Source: Pseudomonadota bacterium (GTDB lineage Bacteria; Pseudomonadota; Alphaproteobacteria; Sphingomonadales; Sphingomonadaceae). Taken from it: DNA of 5,101 nt. Positions 1-5,101 of the stretch are shown here, piece after piece (the first letter of the stretch is position 1; every line of letters starts with the position of its first letter). The notes under the pieces are model-generated. The model worked only from the letters and a program-made list of their open reading frames with translations. It did no database searches and was not told where the DNA came from. Position numbers and translations under genes: made by a program. The stretch spans positions 1-5,101 of the forward strand of contig JAEWJQ010000111.1 of NCBI GenBank assembly GCA_023386515.1, in the 5' to 3' direction.

Positions 1-578
1 GCGCCGCCATGGCCGATCGCATGACCGGCGCGCATCGCGGGCTGCGGCAGCAGCAGGTTGACCGCACCCGCCTGCGCCGCCAGCCGGACCAAAGTCGACG
101 GCACGTCATAGTCGCGCGGCAAGGCAGCGAGTTCGGCGACGCGCCGGGCCTCCAGCCGCGCAATGCCCGCCCAGACCATGCCGCCGCCGACGCGTTCATA
201 ACCCGGCGGCGCCGCATCCTCCGGCACGACGAGCAGTGCGTCGCCGCCCGGCTGGGCGAAGGCGCCGATCATCTCCTCGGTGGTGGTCAGGCCGTCGGCG
301 AGCATCACGACATGCGCCAACGGGTGCAGCTTTTCTGCGGCCTCGGCGGCGGTACGGACGGTGTCGACCGCGATCCCGCGGCGGCCGATGCGGTTGATCG
401 CGCCAAGCAATTCAGGGGTAAGACGGGCGACGACGATGACCAGCTGCGACGCACCGGCGGCGACGAGCAGGCGCGCCTGATATTCGATCAGCGTCACCCC
501 GCCGAACGGCAGGGTCGCCGTCAGCATCGTCGGCCGGTCGTCCGCATCGTGCAGGGCAAAGAGAAGGCCGGCGAGCAT
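1..578 (-). CDS. Nucleotidyltransferase-like protein, 3' end cut by the window edge
   Basis: An open frame of 192 codons runs from an ATG at 578 to the left edge without a stop, so the C-terminus is missing. It resembles the Rossmann-like fold of sugar-phosphate or MobA-type nucleotidyltransferases: PFGG at residues 24-27 followed by TLIEYQ (29-34), then AGASQLVIVV (41-50), matching the 'P..g.pLIeyq...l..aGi..ivivv' pattern, and a VVMLADG strand end at 90-96 that may correspond to the family's metal-binding Asp. The usual N-terminal nucleotide-binding loop (GGxGTRL type) is not visible; the protein begins MLAGLLFALHDADDRP instead. It may therefore be a degenerate or non-catalytic member. An in-frame TAG lies just upstream and no other start codon intervenes, which fixes the start; the ribosome site is poor. 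It follows the Hpt-like gene by 63 nt on the same strand with no clear terminator between, so co-transcription is likely. The substrate is unknown. Confidence 0.72.
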   Translation of the reverse strand, partial: MLAGLLFALHDADDRPTMLTATLPFGGVTLIEYQARLLVAAGASQLVIVVARLTPELLGAINRIGRRGIAVDTVRTAAEAAEKLHPLAHVVMLADGLTTTEEMIGAFAQPGGDALLVVPEDAAPPGYERVGGGMVWAGIARLEARRVAELAALPRDYDVPSTLVRLAAQAGAVNLLLPQPAMRAGHAIGHGG

Positions 579-641
579 CCGGCCGCTGTTATGCGCTGGC
601 GTTGCCGCTGGCTAGGGTCGCGGGCGTGCTTTTTGCGGCGA

Positions 642-932
642 TCAGAGGCGCGCGACGGTGCGCTTCAGCTTGGCCAGCGTCGGCGCATCGTGCGGCAAGG
701 TCGCCGCCCGGTTGGCCATGGCCATCAGCCGCACCGCGCCGAAGCTCGCCGCCAGACCGGTCAGCCGCGCCGCGGCATCGCGCCATTCGGCATCGCTGTT
801 CGCTTGCTCGAGCGCCTGGACCGCGCTGTCGGCGCTTTCGACGAAGGCGACGCGCAGTTCCGCGATCAGCGCGGGCGCATCGCCCACCGCCGCGGTGAGG
901 GTCGCATCGATCGCTCCGGGGTCATAGGCCAT
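642..932 (-). CDS. Hpt-domain-like protein lacking the phospho-acceptor histidine
   Basis: This 96-residue protein is close to one histidine phosphotransfer (Hpt) four-helix bundle in length. Residues 18-42 look like the first amphipathic helices, and residues 50-73 (W50 to A73) match the conserved Hpt core, including the LAASFGAVRL stretch at 60-69. In active Hpt proteins this core contains HxLKG, whose His carries the phosphate relayed from a histidine kinase. Here the aligned residues are A55-R56-L57-T58-G59, so both the His and the Lys are gone. The only histidine is H81, in a likely loop near the end. The protein may bind a receiver or kinase without relaying phosphate. The ATG at 932 is fixed by an in-frame TAG four codons upstream; an AGGG (940-943) sits 7 nt before it. 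It is divergent from the large coiled-coil gene and leads the nucleotidyltransferase-like gene. The fold assignment is by motif only. Confidence 0.72.
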   Translation of the reverse strand: MAYDPGAIDATLTAAVGDAPALIAELRVAFVESADSAVQALEQANSDAEWRDAAARLTGLAASFGAVRLMAMANRAATLPHDAPTLAKLKRTVARL

Positions 933-1032
933 GGACCGACCCTAGCCGGGCACCGCTTAACGCTTCGTTGCGGTTTCGCTTTGTCGGCGGCGCAAAGCTG
1001 GCTAAGTTCCTCGCCACTATCAGGGGGCGTTC
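933..1032. promoter_or_regulatory. Divergent intergenic region, likely holding two promoters
   Basis: This 100-nt spacer separates the Hpt-like gene (minus) from the coiled-coil gene (plus), so promoters for both should lie here or just inside the genes. On the plus strand TTGTCG (981-986) and TAAGTT (1003-1008) are 16 nt apart and could be a weak sigma-70-type pair. A TTAA (957-960) followed after 7 nt by TTGC (968-971) is an imperfect half-match to the CtrA box TTAA-N7-TTAA. Both are weak matches and unproven. The stretch is less GC-rich than the flanking genes, as expected for a promoter region. Confidence 0.35.
1022..1027 (+). promoter_or_regulatory. Ribosome binding site for the coiled-coil gene
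   Basis: AGGGGG lies 5 nt before the ATG at 1033. A second good site, GAGG at 1081-1084, lies 8 nt before an in-frame ATG at 1093, so a 20-residue-shorter start is possible. Between the two ATGs, 19 of 20 codons end in G or C, which looks like true coding sequence and favours the upstream start. Confidence 0.5.
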
Positions 1033-3312
1033 ATGATCGTCGACATGCGGGCGAAGGCCGGCAGCACCAACCGCTATGACGAGGGCGCCGCCATGGCTCA
1101 TGACACGCTCGACCTGTCCGACAATGCCGCCTGGACATTGCCAGTGGGGGCGGAGCCGACCCCGCGCCGCTGGATCCTGCCTGCCGGTGCGACCGTACTC
1201 AGCCTCATCTGGCTCGGCACGATGCTGTGGCTGGTCCGCGACGATGTCGGCCTGCTGAAGCCGGTGGCGCTGGTCCAATTGATCGCCGCGCTGGCCAGCG
1301 TGCCGGCGCTGATCGGCATCGTCTGCCTGTTGGCGCTGCGCACCAGCCGGGCCGAGGCGCGCCGGTTCGGCGACACCGCCCGGGCGATGCGCGCGGAGGC
1401 GGAAAGCCTGGAGCGCACGGTTGGCGTGCTGTCGCGCTCACTCGACGTCAACCGCCAGATGCTCGCCGAACAGATCAACACGCTGAGCGCGATGGGGGAT
1501 GCCGCCACCCAACGCCTGGCCGCCATCGGCCGGGGCATCGGCGACGAGATCCAGCAGGCGGAAGCGCATGCCCGCTCGCTGTCAGACGCGGCGACGACGA
1601 CGCAGGCGAACGTCGGCGTGCTGCTCGCCTCGCTGCCCCGCGCCCAGTCGGAAATCCTCGAGGCGGGGCGGCTGCTCGAAGCGAGCGGCCTGACCGCCGG
1701 TGCGCATGCCGCCGCGCTGGAAGGCCATCTCGCCGCGCTGGTCGATCGCGGGCGCGAGGCCGATCTGATCGCCGGCGGCGCGGCACAGCGGCTCGCTGCG
1801 CACCTCGCCCGGATGGAGGCGACCAGCGAGACCGCGGGCGCTCGCCTCGAGGCGGTGACCAGCGAGATGTCGGGCGAGGTCGATGCCTTGCTCGGGCGGA
1901 CCGCCGACGCGGTCGACGAGGCGCGCAAGGGCATCGCCGCGCAGGGCGAGGCGATGCTGGCGATGCTCCACGCCAATCAGGCCGCGCTCGACCGCGCCGC
2001 GCGCGACAGCGCCGATGCGCTCGGCGAGCGGATCGCGGCGGTCGAGGATGTGATCGACCGCGTCGTCGCGCGGCTCGACCAGCATCGTACCGCCAGCGAC
2101 GACATGCTCGTGGTCATCGACGCGGAGGTCGATCGCGTCGAGCAGCGGCTGGACGCGCTGCACGGCCAGGGTGTCGAACGGACGCAGATGCTCGCCGCCT
2201 CGATTAGCGCGCTGGGCGGATCGGCGGACGCGATGACCGAGGCGCTGCGCACCGGCGAGGCGATGGCGACCAAGACCATCGGCACCACCGAATCGCTGCT
2301 GATCGCGCTGGACGCCGCGGCGCGCGAGATCGACGAGACGCTGCCGGAGGCGCTGACCCGGCTCGACGGCAAGATCACTGCGAGCAAGCAGGTCGTCGTC
2401 GCCGCCAAGCCGGAACTGCTCGCGCTCGTCACCGCCGCGGAAAGCACGCATGACGCGATCGAGGCGATCGCCGGCGTCATCGCCGATCAGCGCCGCACGC
2501 TCGACCAACTGTCGCAAGGGCTGCTGCAGACGCTCAACGAAGGCCGCGACAAGGCCGACGCGCTCGGCACGATGGTCGACGAGACGATCGAGCGGACGCA
2601 TCGTTTTGCGGAAGAAGCGGCACCGCGGCTGGTCGATGCCCTGTTGCGGGTACGCGACACCGCGGCGACCGCGGCGGACCGCGCGCGCGATACGCTCGCC
2701 TCCGTCATCCCCGAGGCGGCCGAAGCGCTCGAACATGCCAGCGCCGACGCGATGCGGCGTGCCACCAGCGACACCGTCGAGCGGCAAGTGCGTGCGATCG
2801 CCGACGCCACCGACAGCGCGGTCGATGCCGCGACCCGCGCCACCGAGCGGCTCGCCGCGCAGGTGCAGTCGATCCTCGACAGCACCGCGCTGGTCGAAAC
2901 GCGGATCGAGGACGCACGGCAGGACCGCGAGGAGGCCGAACGCAACAGCTTCGCGCGGCGCGCCTCGCTGCTGATTGAATCGCTCAATTCGGCGGCGATC
3001 GACGTGACCAAGGCGTTCGCACCCGATGTCAGCGACAGTGCCTGGGCAGCCTATTTGAAGGGCGATCGCGGCGTGTTCACCCGTCGCGCCGTGCGCATCC
3101 TCGAACCCGGCGACGCGCGCGAAATCGCACGCCTCTACGACGACGATGCCGGCTTCCGCGAGGCGGTGAACCGGTACATCCACGATTTCGAAAGCATGCT
3201 GCGCACCATCCTGGCGCAGCGCGACGGGTCGCCGCTCGGCGTCACCCTGCTGTCGTCGGACATGGGCAAGCTGTATGTCGCCCTCGCCCAGGCGATCGAG
3301 CGGTTGCGCTGA
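1033..3312 (+). CDS. Two-helix membrane-anchored long coiled-coil protein, family not recognised
   Basis: A 759-residue protein of unrecognised family. Residues 1-46 form a polar N-terminus with several prolines; hydrophobic helices follow at about 47-68 and 77-102, separated by a short charged hairpin (VRDDVG). This predicts a helical hairpin in the inner membrane with both ends in the cytoplasm. From about 105 to 640 the sequence is Ala/Arg/Glu/Asp-rich, almost free of proline, and has heptad-like spacing of Leu, Val, Ile and Ala, giving a long coiled coil or stacked amphipathic helices. It looks superficially like a chemoreceptor signalling rod, but I see no periplasmic sensor, HAMP domain or chemoreceptor hairpin tip. 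The last ~120 residues (about 640-759) have a different composition with aromatic residues and motifs such as FAPDVSDSAWAAYLKGDRG, suggesting a separate folded domain. Scaffold, cell-envelope or chromosome-organisation roles are all possible and none is shown. It is transcribed away from the Hpt-like gene and converges on the RNase J unit. The exact start is uncertain (1033, 1045 or 1093). Confidence 0.88.
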   Translation: MIVDMRAKAGSTNRYDEGAAMAHDTLDLSDNAAWTLPVGAEPTPRRWILPAGATVLSLIWLGTMLWLVRDDVGLLKPVALVQLIAALASVPALIGIVCLLALRTSRAEARRFGDTARAMRAEAESLERTVGVLSRSLDVNRQMLAEQINTLSAMGDAATQRLAAIGRGIGDEIQQAEAHARSLSDAATTTQANVGVLLASLPRAQSEILEAGRLLEASGLTAGAHAAALEGHLAALVDRGREADLIAGGAAQRLAAHLARMEATSETAGARLEAVTSEMSGEVDALLGRTADAVDEARKGIAAQGEAMLAMLHANQAALDRAARDSADALGERIAAVEDVIDRVVARLDQHRTASDDMLVVIDAEVDRVEQRLDALHGQGVERTQMLAASISALGGSADAMTEALRTGEAMATKTIGTTESLLIALDAAAREIDETLPEALTRLDGKITASKQVVVAAKPELLALVTAAESTHDAIEAIAGVIADQRRTLDQLSQGLLQTLNEGRDKADALGTMVDETIERTHRFAEEAAPRLVDALLRVRDTAATAADRARDTLASVIPEAAEALEHASADAMRRATSDTVERQVRAIADATDSAVDAATRATERLAAQVQSILDSTALVETRIEDARQDREEAERNSFARRASLLIESLNSAAIDVTKAFAPDVSDSAWAAYLKGDRGVFTRRAVRILEPGDAREIARLYDDDAGFREAVNRYIHDFESMLRTILAQRDGSPLGVTLLSSDMGKLYVALAQAIERLR

Positions 3313-3320
3313 TCGCGACG

Positions 3321-3338
3321 CCCCGGGCCATGCCGGGG
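3321..3338. terminator. Symmetric GC hairpin between convergent genes
   Basis: CCCCGG (3321-3326) and CCGGGG (3333-3338) can form a 6-bp all-GC stem with a 6-nt loop, starting 9 nt after the stop codon of the coiled-coil gene and 26 nt beyond the stop of the small minus-strand gene. Its symmetry would let it act on transcripts from both sides. There is no proper T-run on either strand (only TTCT on the plus side), so it is a weak intrinsic terminator or an RNA 3'-end stabiliser. Confidence 0.45.
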
Positions 3339-3363
3339 TTCTGAAGGTCAGTTGCCGGTAGGA

Positions 3364-3519
3364 TCAGAACAGCGGCGGCAGCCCGTGGCAATGCGGCTGC
3401 CGCTCCAGTTCGTCGATCGCCGTGGCGATCTGCGCCGCGATCAGCGCCATGCCGGCATCGTCCATCAGCCCCAGCGCACGGTGGAGCAGGTCGAGCGTGT
3501 TGAGGCAGGTCTGGTTCAC
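3364..3519 (-). CDS. Small 51-residue protein of unknown function (GTG start)
   Basis: A short reading frame starting at GTG (3517-3519) and ending at TGA (3364-3366). The product begins MNQTCLNTLDLLHRALGLMD, continues with a helical segment DAGMALIAAQIATAIDEL (residues 21-38) and ends in a short Pro/His/Cys tail (QPHCHGLPPLF). It is predicted to be two amphipathic helices, soluble, with Cys5 and Cys44 and no membrane segment. Coding status is supported by codon use: 47 of 51 sense codons end in G or C, with bulky hydrophobic residues spaced as in helices. An in-frame TAG 11 codons upstream leaves GTG as the only sensible start; GGAG at 3531-3534 is the best ribosome site but sits 11 nt away, rather far. 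It follows the DUF1467 gene by 94 nt on the same strand and may be read from that operon or its own promoter. No function can be assigned. Confidence 0.62.
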   Translation of the reverse strand: MNQTCLNTLDLLHRALGLMDDAGMALIAAQIATAIDELERQPHCHGLPPLF

Positions 3520-3613
3520 GGGGAACGATACTCCGAACGGTGGCTGCCGCTAGCGCCAGGACGGCGCGGCCGGCAAGCGCCAATCCGGAAAATATCCGTT
3601 GCCGAATAGGTGG
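3520..3613 (-). other. Spacer between DUF1467 gene and small gene
   Basis: This 94-nt stretch contains an AT-richer patch (AAAATAT, 3589-3595) just downstream of the DUF1467 stop and an imperfect 5-bp GGCGC/GCGCC inverted repeat (about 3563-3581). There is no T-run, so a terminator call is not supported. A promoter for the small gene could sit here, but no convincing -35/-10 pair is visible. Confidence 0.3.
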
Positions 3614-3901
3614 TTAATCGGCGTTGAGATAGACTTCGTCGGGATTGAAGAGGTCGAGCATCCGCGGCGTGATCCAGCCGAATTCGTAATTGGCGACAAA
3701 CAGCAGGAACAGGATCGTCGCGACGATCGTCACCCGGACGACCAGCCGGCCGAGGTGGAATTCATGCGGCGCGCTTTCCGCCTGGCCGGGGACGTGCTCG
3801 CCCCCCGCCTCGCGCGTCGTCCGCACGCCCCAGGGCAGCACCAAGAAGACGGAAAACGCCCAGAACAGGACGTAGATCGCAAGCATCGACGTCCAGCGCA
3901 C
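3614..3901 (-). CDS. DUF1467 family inner-membrane protein
   Basis: This 95-residue protein fits the DUF1467 family, small alphaproteobacterial membrane proteins of unknown function. The N-terminus MRWTSMLAIYVLFWAFSVF leads into a first hydrophobic helix (about 5-24), then the family's signature LPWGVRT (22-28) and GQAESAP (39-45) in a polar loop. A second helix spans about 52-72 and is followed by NYEFGWIT (71-78). Length is normal for the family. The start is GTG at 3901: GGGAG (3909-3913) is placed 7 nt before it, and the frame opens right after the RNase J stop. The 13-nt gap to RNase J implies translation from the same transcript. Such pairing may hint at a link between RNA processing and the membrane, but simple operon hitch-hiking is as likely. 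Confidence 0.93.
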   Translation of the reverse strand: MRWTSMLAIYVLFWAFSVFLVLPWGVRTTREAGGEHVPGQAESAPHEFHLGRLVVRVTIVATILFLLFVANYEFGWITPRMLDLFNPDEVYLNAD

Positions 3902-3908
3902 GGCGTTG

Positions 3909-3913
3909 CTCCC
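3909..3913 (-). promoter_or_regulatory. Ribosome binding site deciding the GTG start of DUF1467
   Basis: GGGAG lies within the 13-nt gap after the RNase J stop codon and 7 nt before the GTG at 3899-3901. The spacing is ideal, and it supports GTG over the internal ATG five codons later. Confidence 0.75.
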
Positions 3914-3914
3914 G

Positions 3915-5101
3915 TCAGGCCTGAACGATCAGCACGTCGACGATCGGCTTCTTGCCGGTCCAGCGCGTCGCGACGCGGCGTACCGCCAGGCGGATGTCCT
4001 CACGCCGCTTCTCGATCTCGCGCTTGCCGCCGTTCAGCGCTTCCGCCGCGGCAGCCGCCGCATCCTCGACGAAGGCGACGCGATCCTCCTCGACCGGCAC
4101 GCCCTGCACGCGCACCTGCGGCCGGCCGATGCCGCGGCCCTGGCGGTCGATCGCGACCGCGACGGAAATCTGGCCGTTGATCGCCAGCTTGCGCCGCTCG
4201 TTGATGGTCGATCCGTCGGCTGGCAGGATGACGTCGCCGTCGAGCACCAGGCGACCGACACCGGCATGGCCGAGCTTCTGCGGTGCGCCGGGCAGCAAGC
4301 GGACGATGTCGCCGTCGCTCTGCACGATCGCCTGCTTCACGCCCTGCGTCTGCGCATAGCGGGCATGCTCCATCATATGGCGCATCTCGCCGTGCACCGG
4401 CACCAGCGTGGTCGGACGGATCCAACCGTACATCTGCGCCAGTTCCGGCCGACCGGGGTGACCCGAGACATGGACGTGCGCCTGACGCTCGGTGACCATC
4501 CGCACGCCCTTGGCGGCGAGCGTGTTCTGGATCTTGCCGATCGCGATCTCGTTGCCGGGGATCTGCTTGGACGAGAAGATGACGGTGTCGCCCTCGTCGA
4601 GCTTGATCGTATGGCTGCCGTCGGCGACGCGGGCCAGCGCGGCGCGCGGCTCGCCCTGCCCGCCGGTGGCGACGATCAGCACCTTGTTCTTGGGCAGTCG
4701 CATCGCCGTCTCGGGATCGACCGTCTCCGGAAAGTCCTTCAGATAGCCGCAGGCGCGCGCCACCTTCAGGATCCGGTCGAGCGAGCGACCCGTGACGCAC
4801 AATTTGCGCCCCGTCTCGCGCGCGACCTCGCCCAGCGTGTGCAGACGCGCGGCGTTGGAGGCGAAGGTGGTGACCAGCACGCGGCCGGGCGCCTTGGCGA
4901 TCGTTTCCGCCAGCCCACGCCGCACCGACGATTCCGAGCCGGAAGCGGTGTCGTTGAACACATTGGTCGAATCGCAGACCAGCACGTCGACGCCCTCGTT
5001 GCCGATCGCACTCAGCGCCTCGCCGCTGGTCGGGCGGCCGATCACCGGATTGGGATCGAGCTTCCAGTCGCCGGTATGGAAGACGCGGCCCGCCGCGGTC
5101 A
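3915..5101 (-). CDS. rnj: Ribonuclease J, C-terminal 394 residues (5' end outside window)
   Basis: RNase J is a zinc-dependent metallo-beta-lactamase/beta-CASP nuclease with 5'-to-3' exonuclease and endonuclease activity, used in mRNA decay and rRNA 5'-end maturation; in alphaproteobacteria it works alongside RNase E. The frame is open to the right edge, so the start lies beyond the window. The family is usually about 550 residues, so roughly 160 N-terminal residues, including the HxHxDH zinc motif, are not visible. Seen here in order: HTGDWK (5061-5078), with the metal-ligand Asp; CDSTN (within 4962-4979); the beta-CASP region with TTFASN; HVHVSGHPGRPE (4443-4478), the phosphate-binding motif; VPVHGE (4386-4403), with the last catalytic His. 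A C-terminal domain ends in VDVLIVQA. All visible key residues are intact, so an active enzyme is expected. DUF1467 follows after 13 nt. A GTG at 5045 is internal, not the start, because conserved RNase J sequence continues upstream of it. Confidence 0.96.
   Translation of the reverse strand, partial: TAAGRVFHTGDWKLDPNPVIGRPTSGEALSAIGNEGVDVLVCDSTNVFNDTASGSESSVRRGLAETIAKAPGRVLVTTFASNAARLHTLGEVARETGRKLCVTGRSLDRILKVARACGYLKDFPETVDPETAMRLPKNKVLIVATGGQGEPRAALARVADGSHTIKLDEGDTVIFSSKQIPGNEIAIGKIQNTLAAKGVRMVTERQAHVHVSGHPGRPELAQMYGWIRPTTLVPVHGEMRHMMEHARYAQTQGVKQAIVQSDGDIVRLLPGAPQKLGHAGVGRLVLDGDVILPADGSTINERRKLAINGQISVAVAIDRQGRGIGRPQVRVQGVPVEEDRVAFVEDAAAAAAEALNGGKREIEKRREDIRLAVRRVATRWTGKKPIVDVLIVQA

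Noticed and set aside
9..1079. 356-codon plus-strand open frame
   Set aside because: It lies opposite the nucleotidyltransferase-like and Hpt-like genes, is Arg/Gly/Gln/His-rich with no recognisable fold, crosses the divergent spacer and overlaps the start of the coiled-coil gene. This is typical of antisense frames in high-GC DNA.
1227..2207. 326-codon plus-strand frame inside the coiled-coil gene in another phase
   Set aside because: Extremely Arg/Gly/Ala-rich low-complexity translation, fully nested in the real gene; a frame shadow.
1582..3183. 533-codon minus-strand open frame inside the coiled-coil gene
   Set aside because: Long antisense frames arise readily when the sense gene ends most codons in G/C. 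The translation is Arg/Asp/Gly-rich without motifs, while the sense strand encodes a clear membrane and coiled-coil protein.
1033..3312. Possible chemoreceptor (methyl-accepting) identity for the coiled-coil protein
   Set aside because: There is no periplasmic sensor between the two helices, no HAMP domain and no conserved chemoreceptor hairpin tip, and the C-terminal domain differs.
1033..3312. Internal DNA repeats in the GC-rich coiled-coil gene
   Set aside because: Recurring short patterns such as GCGCTCGA or GACGCG reflect Ala/Asp/Arg/Glu codon reuse; I found no long direct or tandem repeat by eye.
3242..3583. 113-codon minus-strand frame overlapping the small gene
   Set aside because: Its only start is TTG, its sequence is Arg/Pro/Ala low-complexity, and it runs into the end of the coiled-coil gene. 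The 51-residue frame in another phase has better codon use and a helical pattern.
3599..4180. 193-codon plus-strand frame across DUF1467 and the RNase J end
   Set aside because: It is antisense to two confidently identified genes and its composition is Arg/Pro-rich with no family resemblance.

Overview
The window looks like chromosomal DNA of a high-GC alphaproteobacterium, most likely a sphingomonad (Sphingomonas or a close relative). The basis is strong G/C preference at third codon positions, an RNase J gene followed directly by a DUF1467 membrane-protein gene, and the general character of the other proteins. Coding density is high. I see no rRNA, tRNA, insertion sequence, CRISPR array or other mobile element.

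Left part (1-932, minus strand): two genes in one apparent transcription unit. The first transcribed is a 96-residue Hpt-fold protein whose phospho-acceptor histidine is absent. It is followed after 63 nt by a nucleotidyltransferase-like protein that runs off the left edge of the window. A 100-nt spacer separates this unit from a divergent gene.

Middle (1033-3312, plus strand): one large gene for a 759-residue protein with two membrane helices near its N-terminus, a very long Ala-rich coiled-coil/helical region and a compact C-terminal domain. I recognise no named family. It is the least explained gene here and the best candidate for new biology.

Right part (3364-5101, minus strand): the C-terminal two thirds of RNase J enters from the right edge. 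Thirteen nt downstream is a DUF1467 two-helix membrane protein, then, after 94 nt, a 51-codon GTG-start small protein. This unit converges on the large coiled-coil gene, and a symmetric GC hairpin lies between their ends.

RNase J works in RNA maturation and decay. The Hpt-like protein, the nucleotidyltransferase-like protein and the coiled-coil membrane protein have no function readable from sequence alone. No defence system, toxin-antitoxin pair or biosynthetic cluster is evident.
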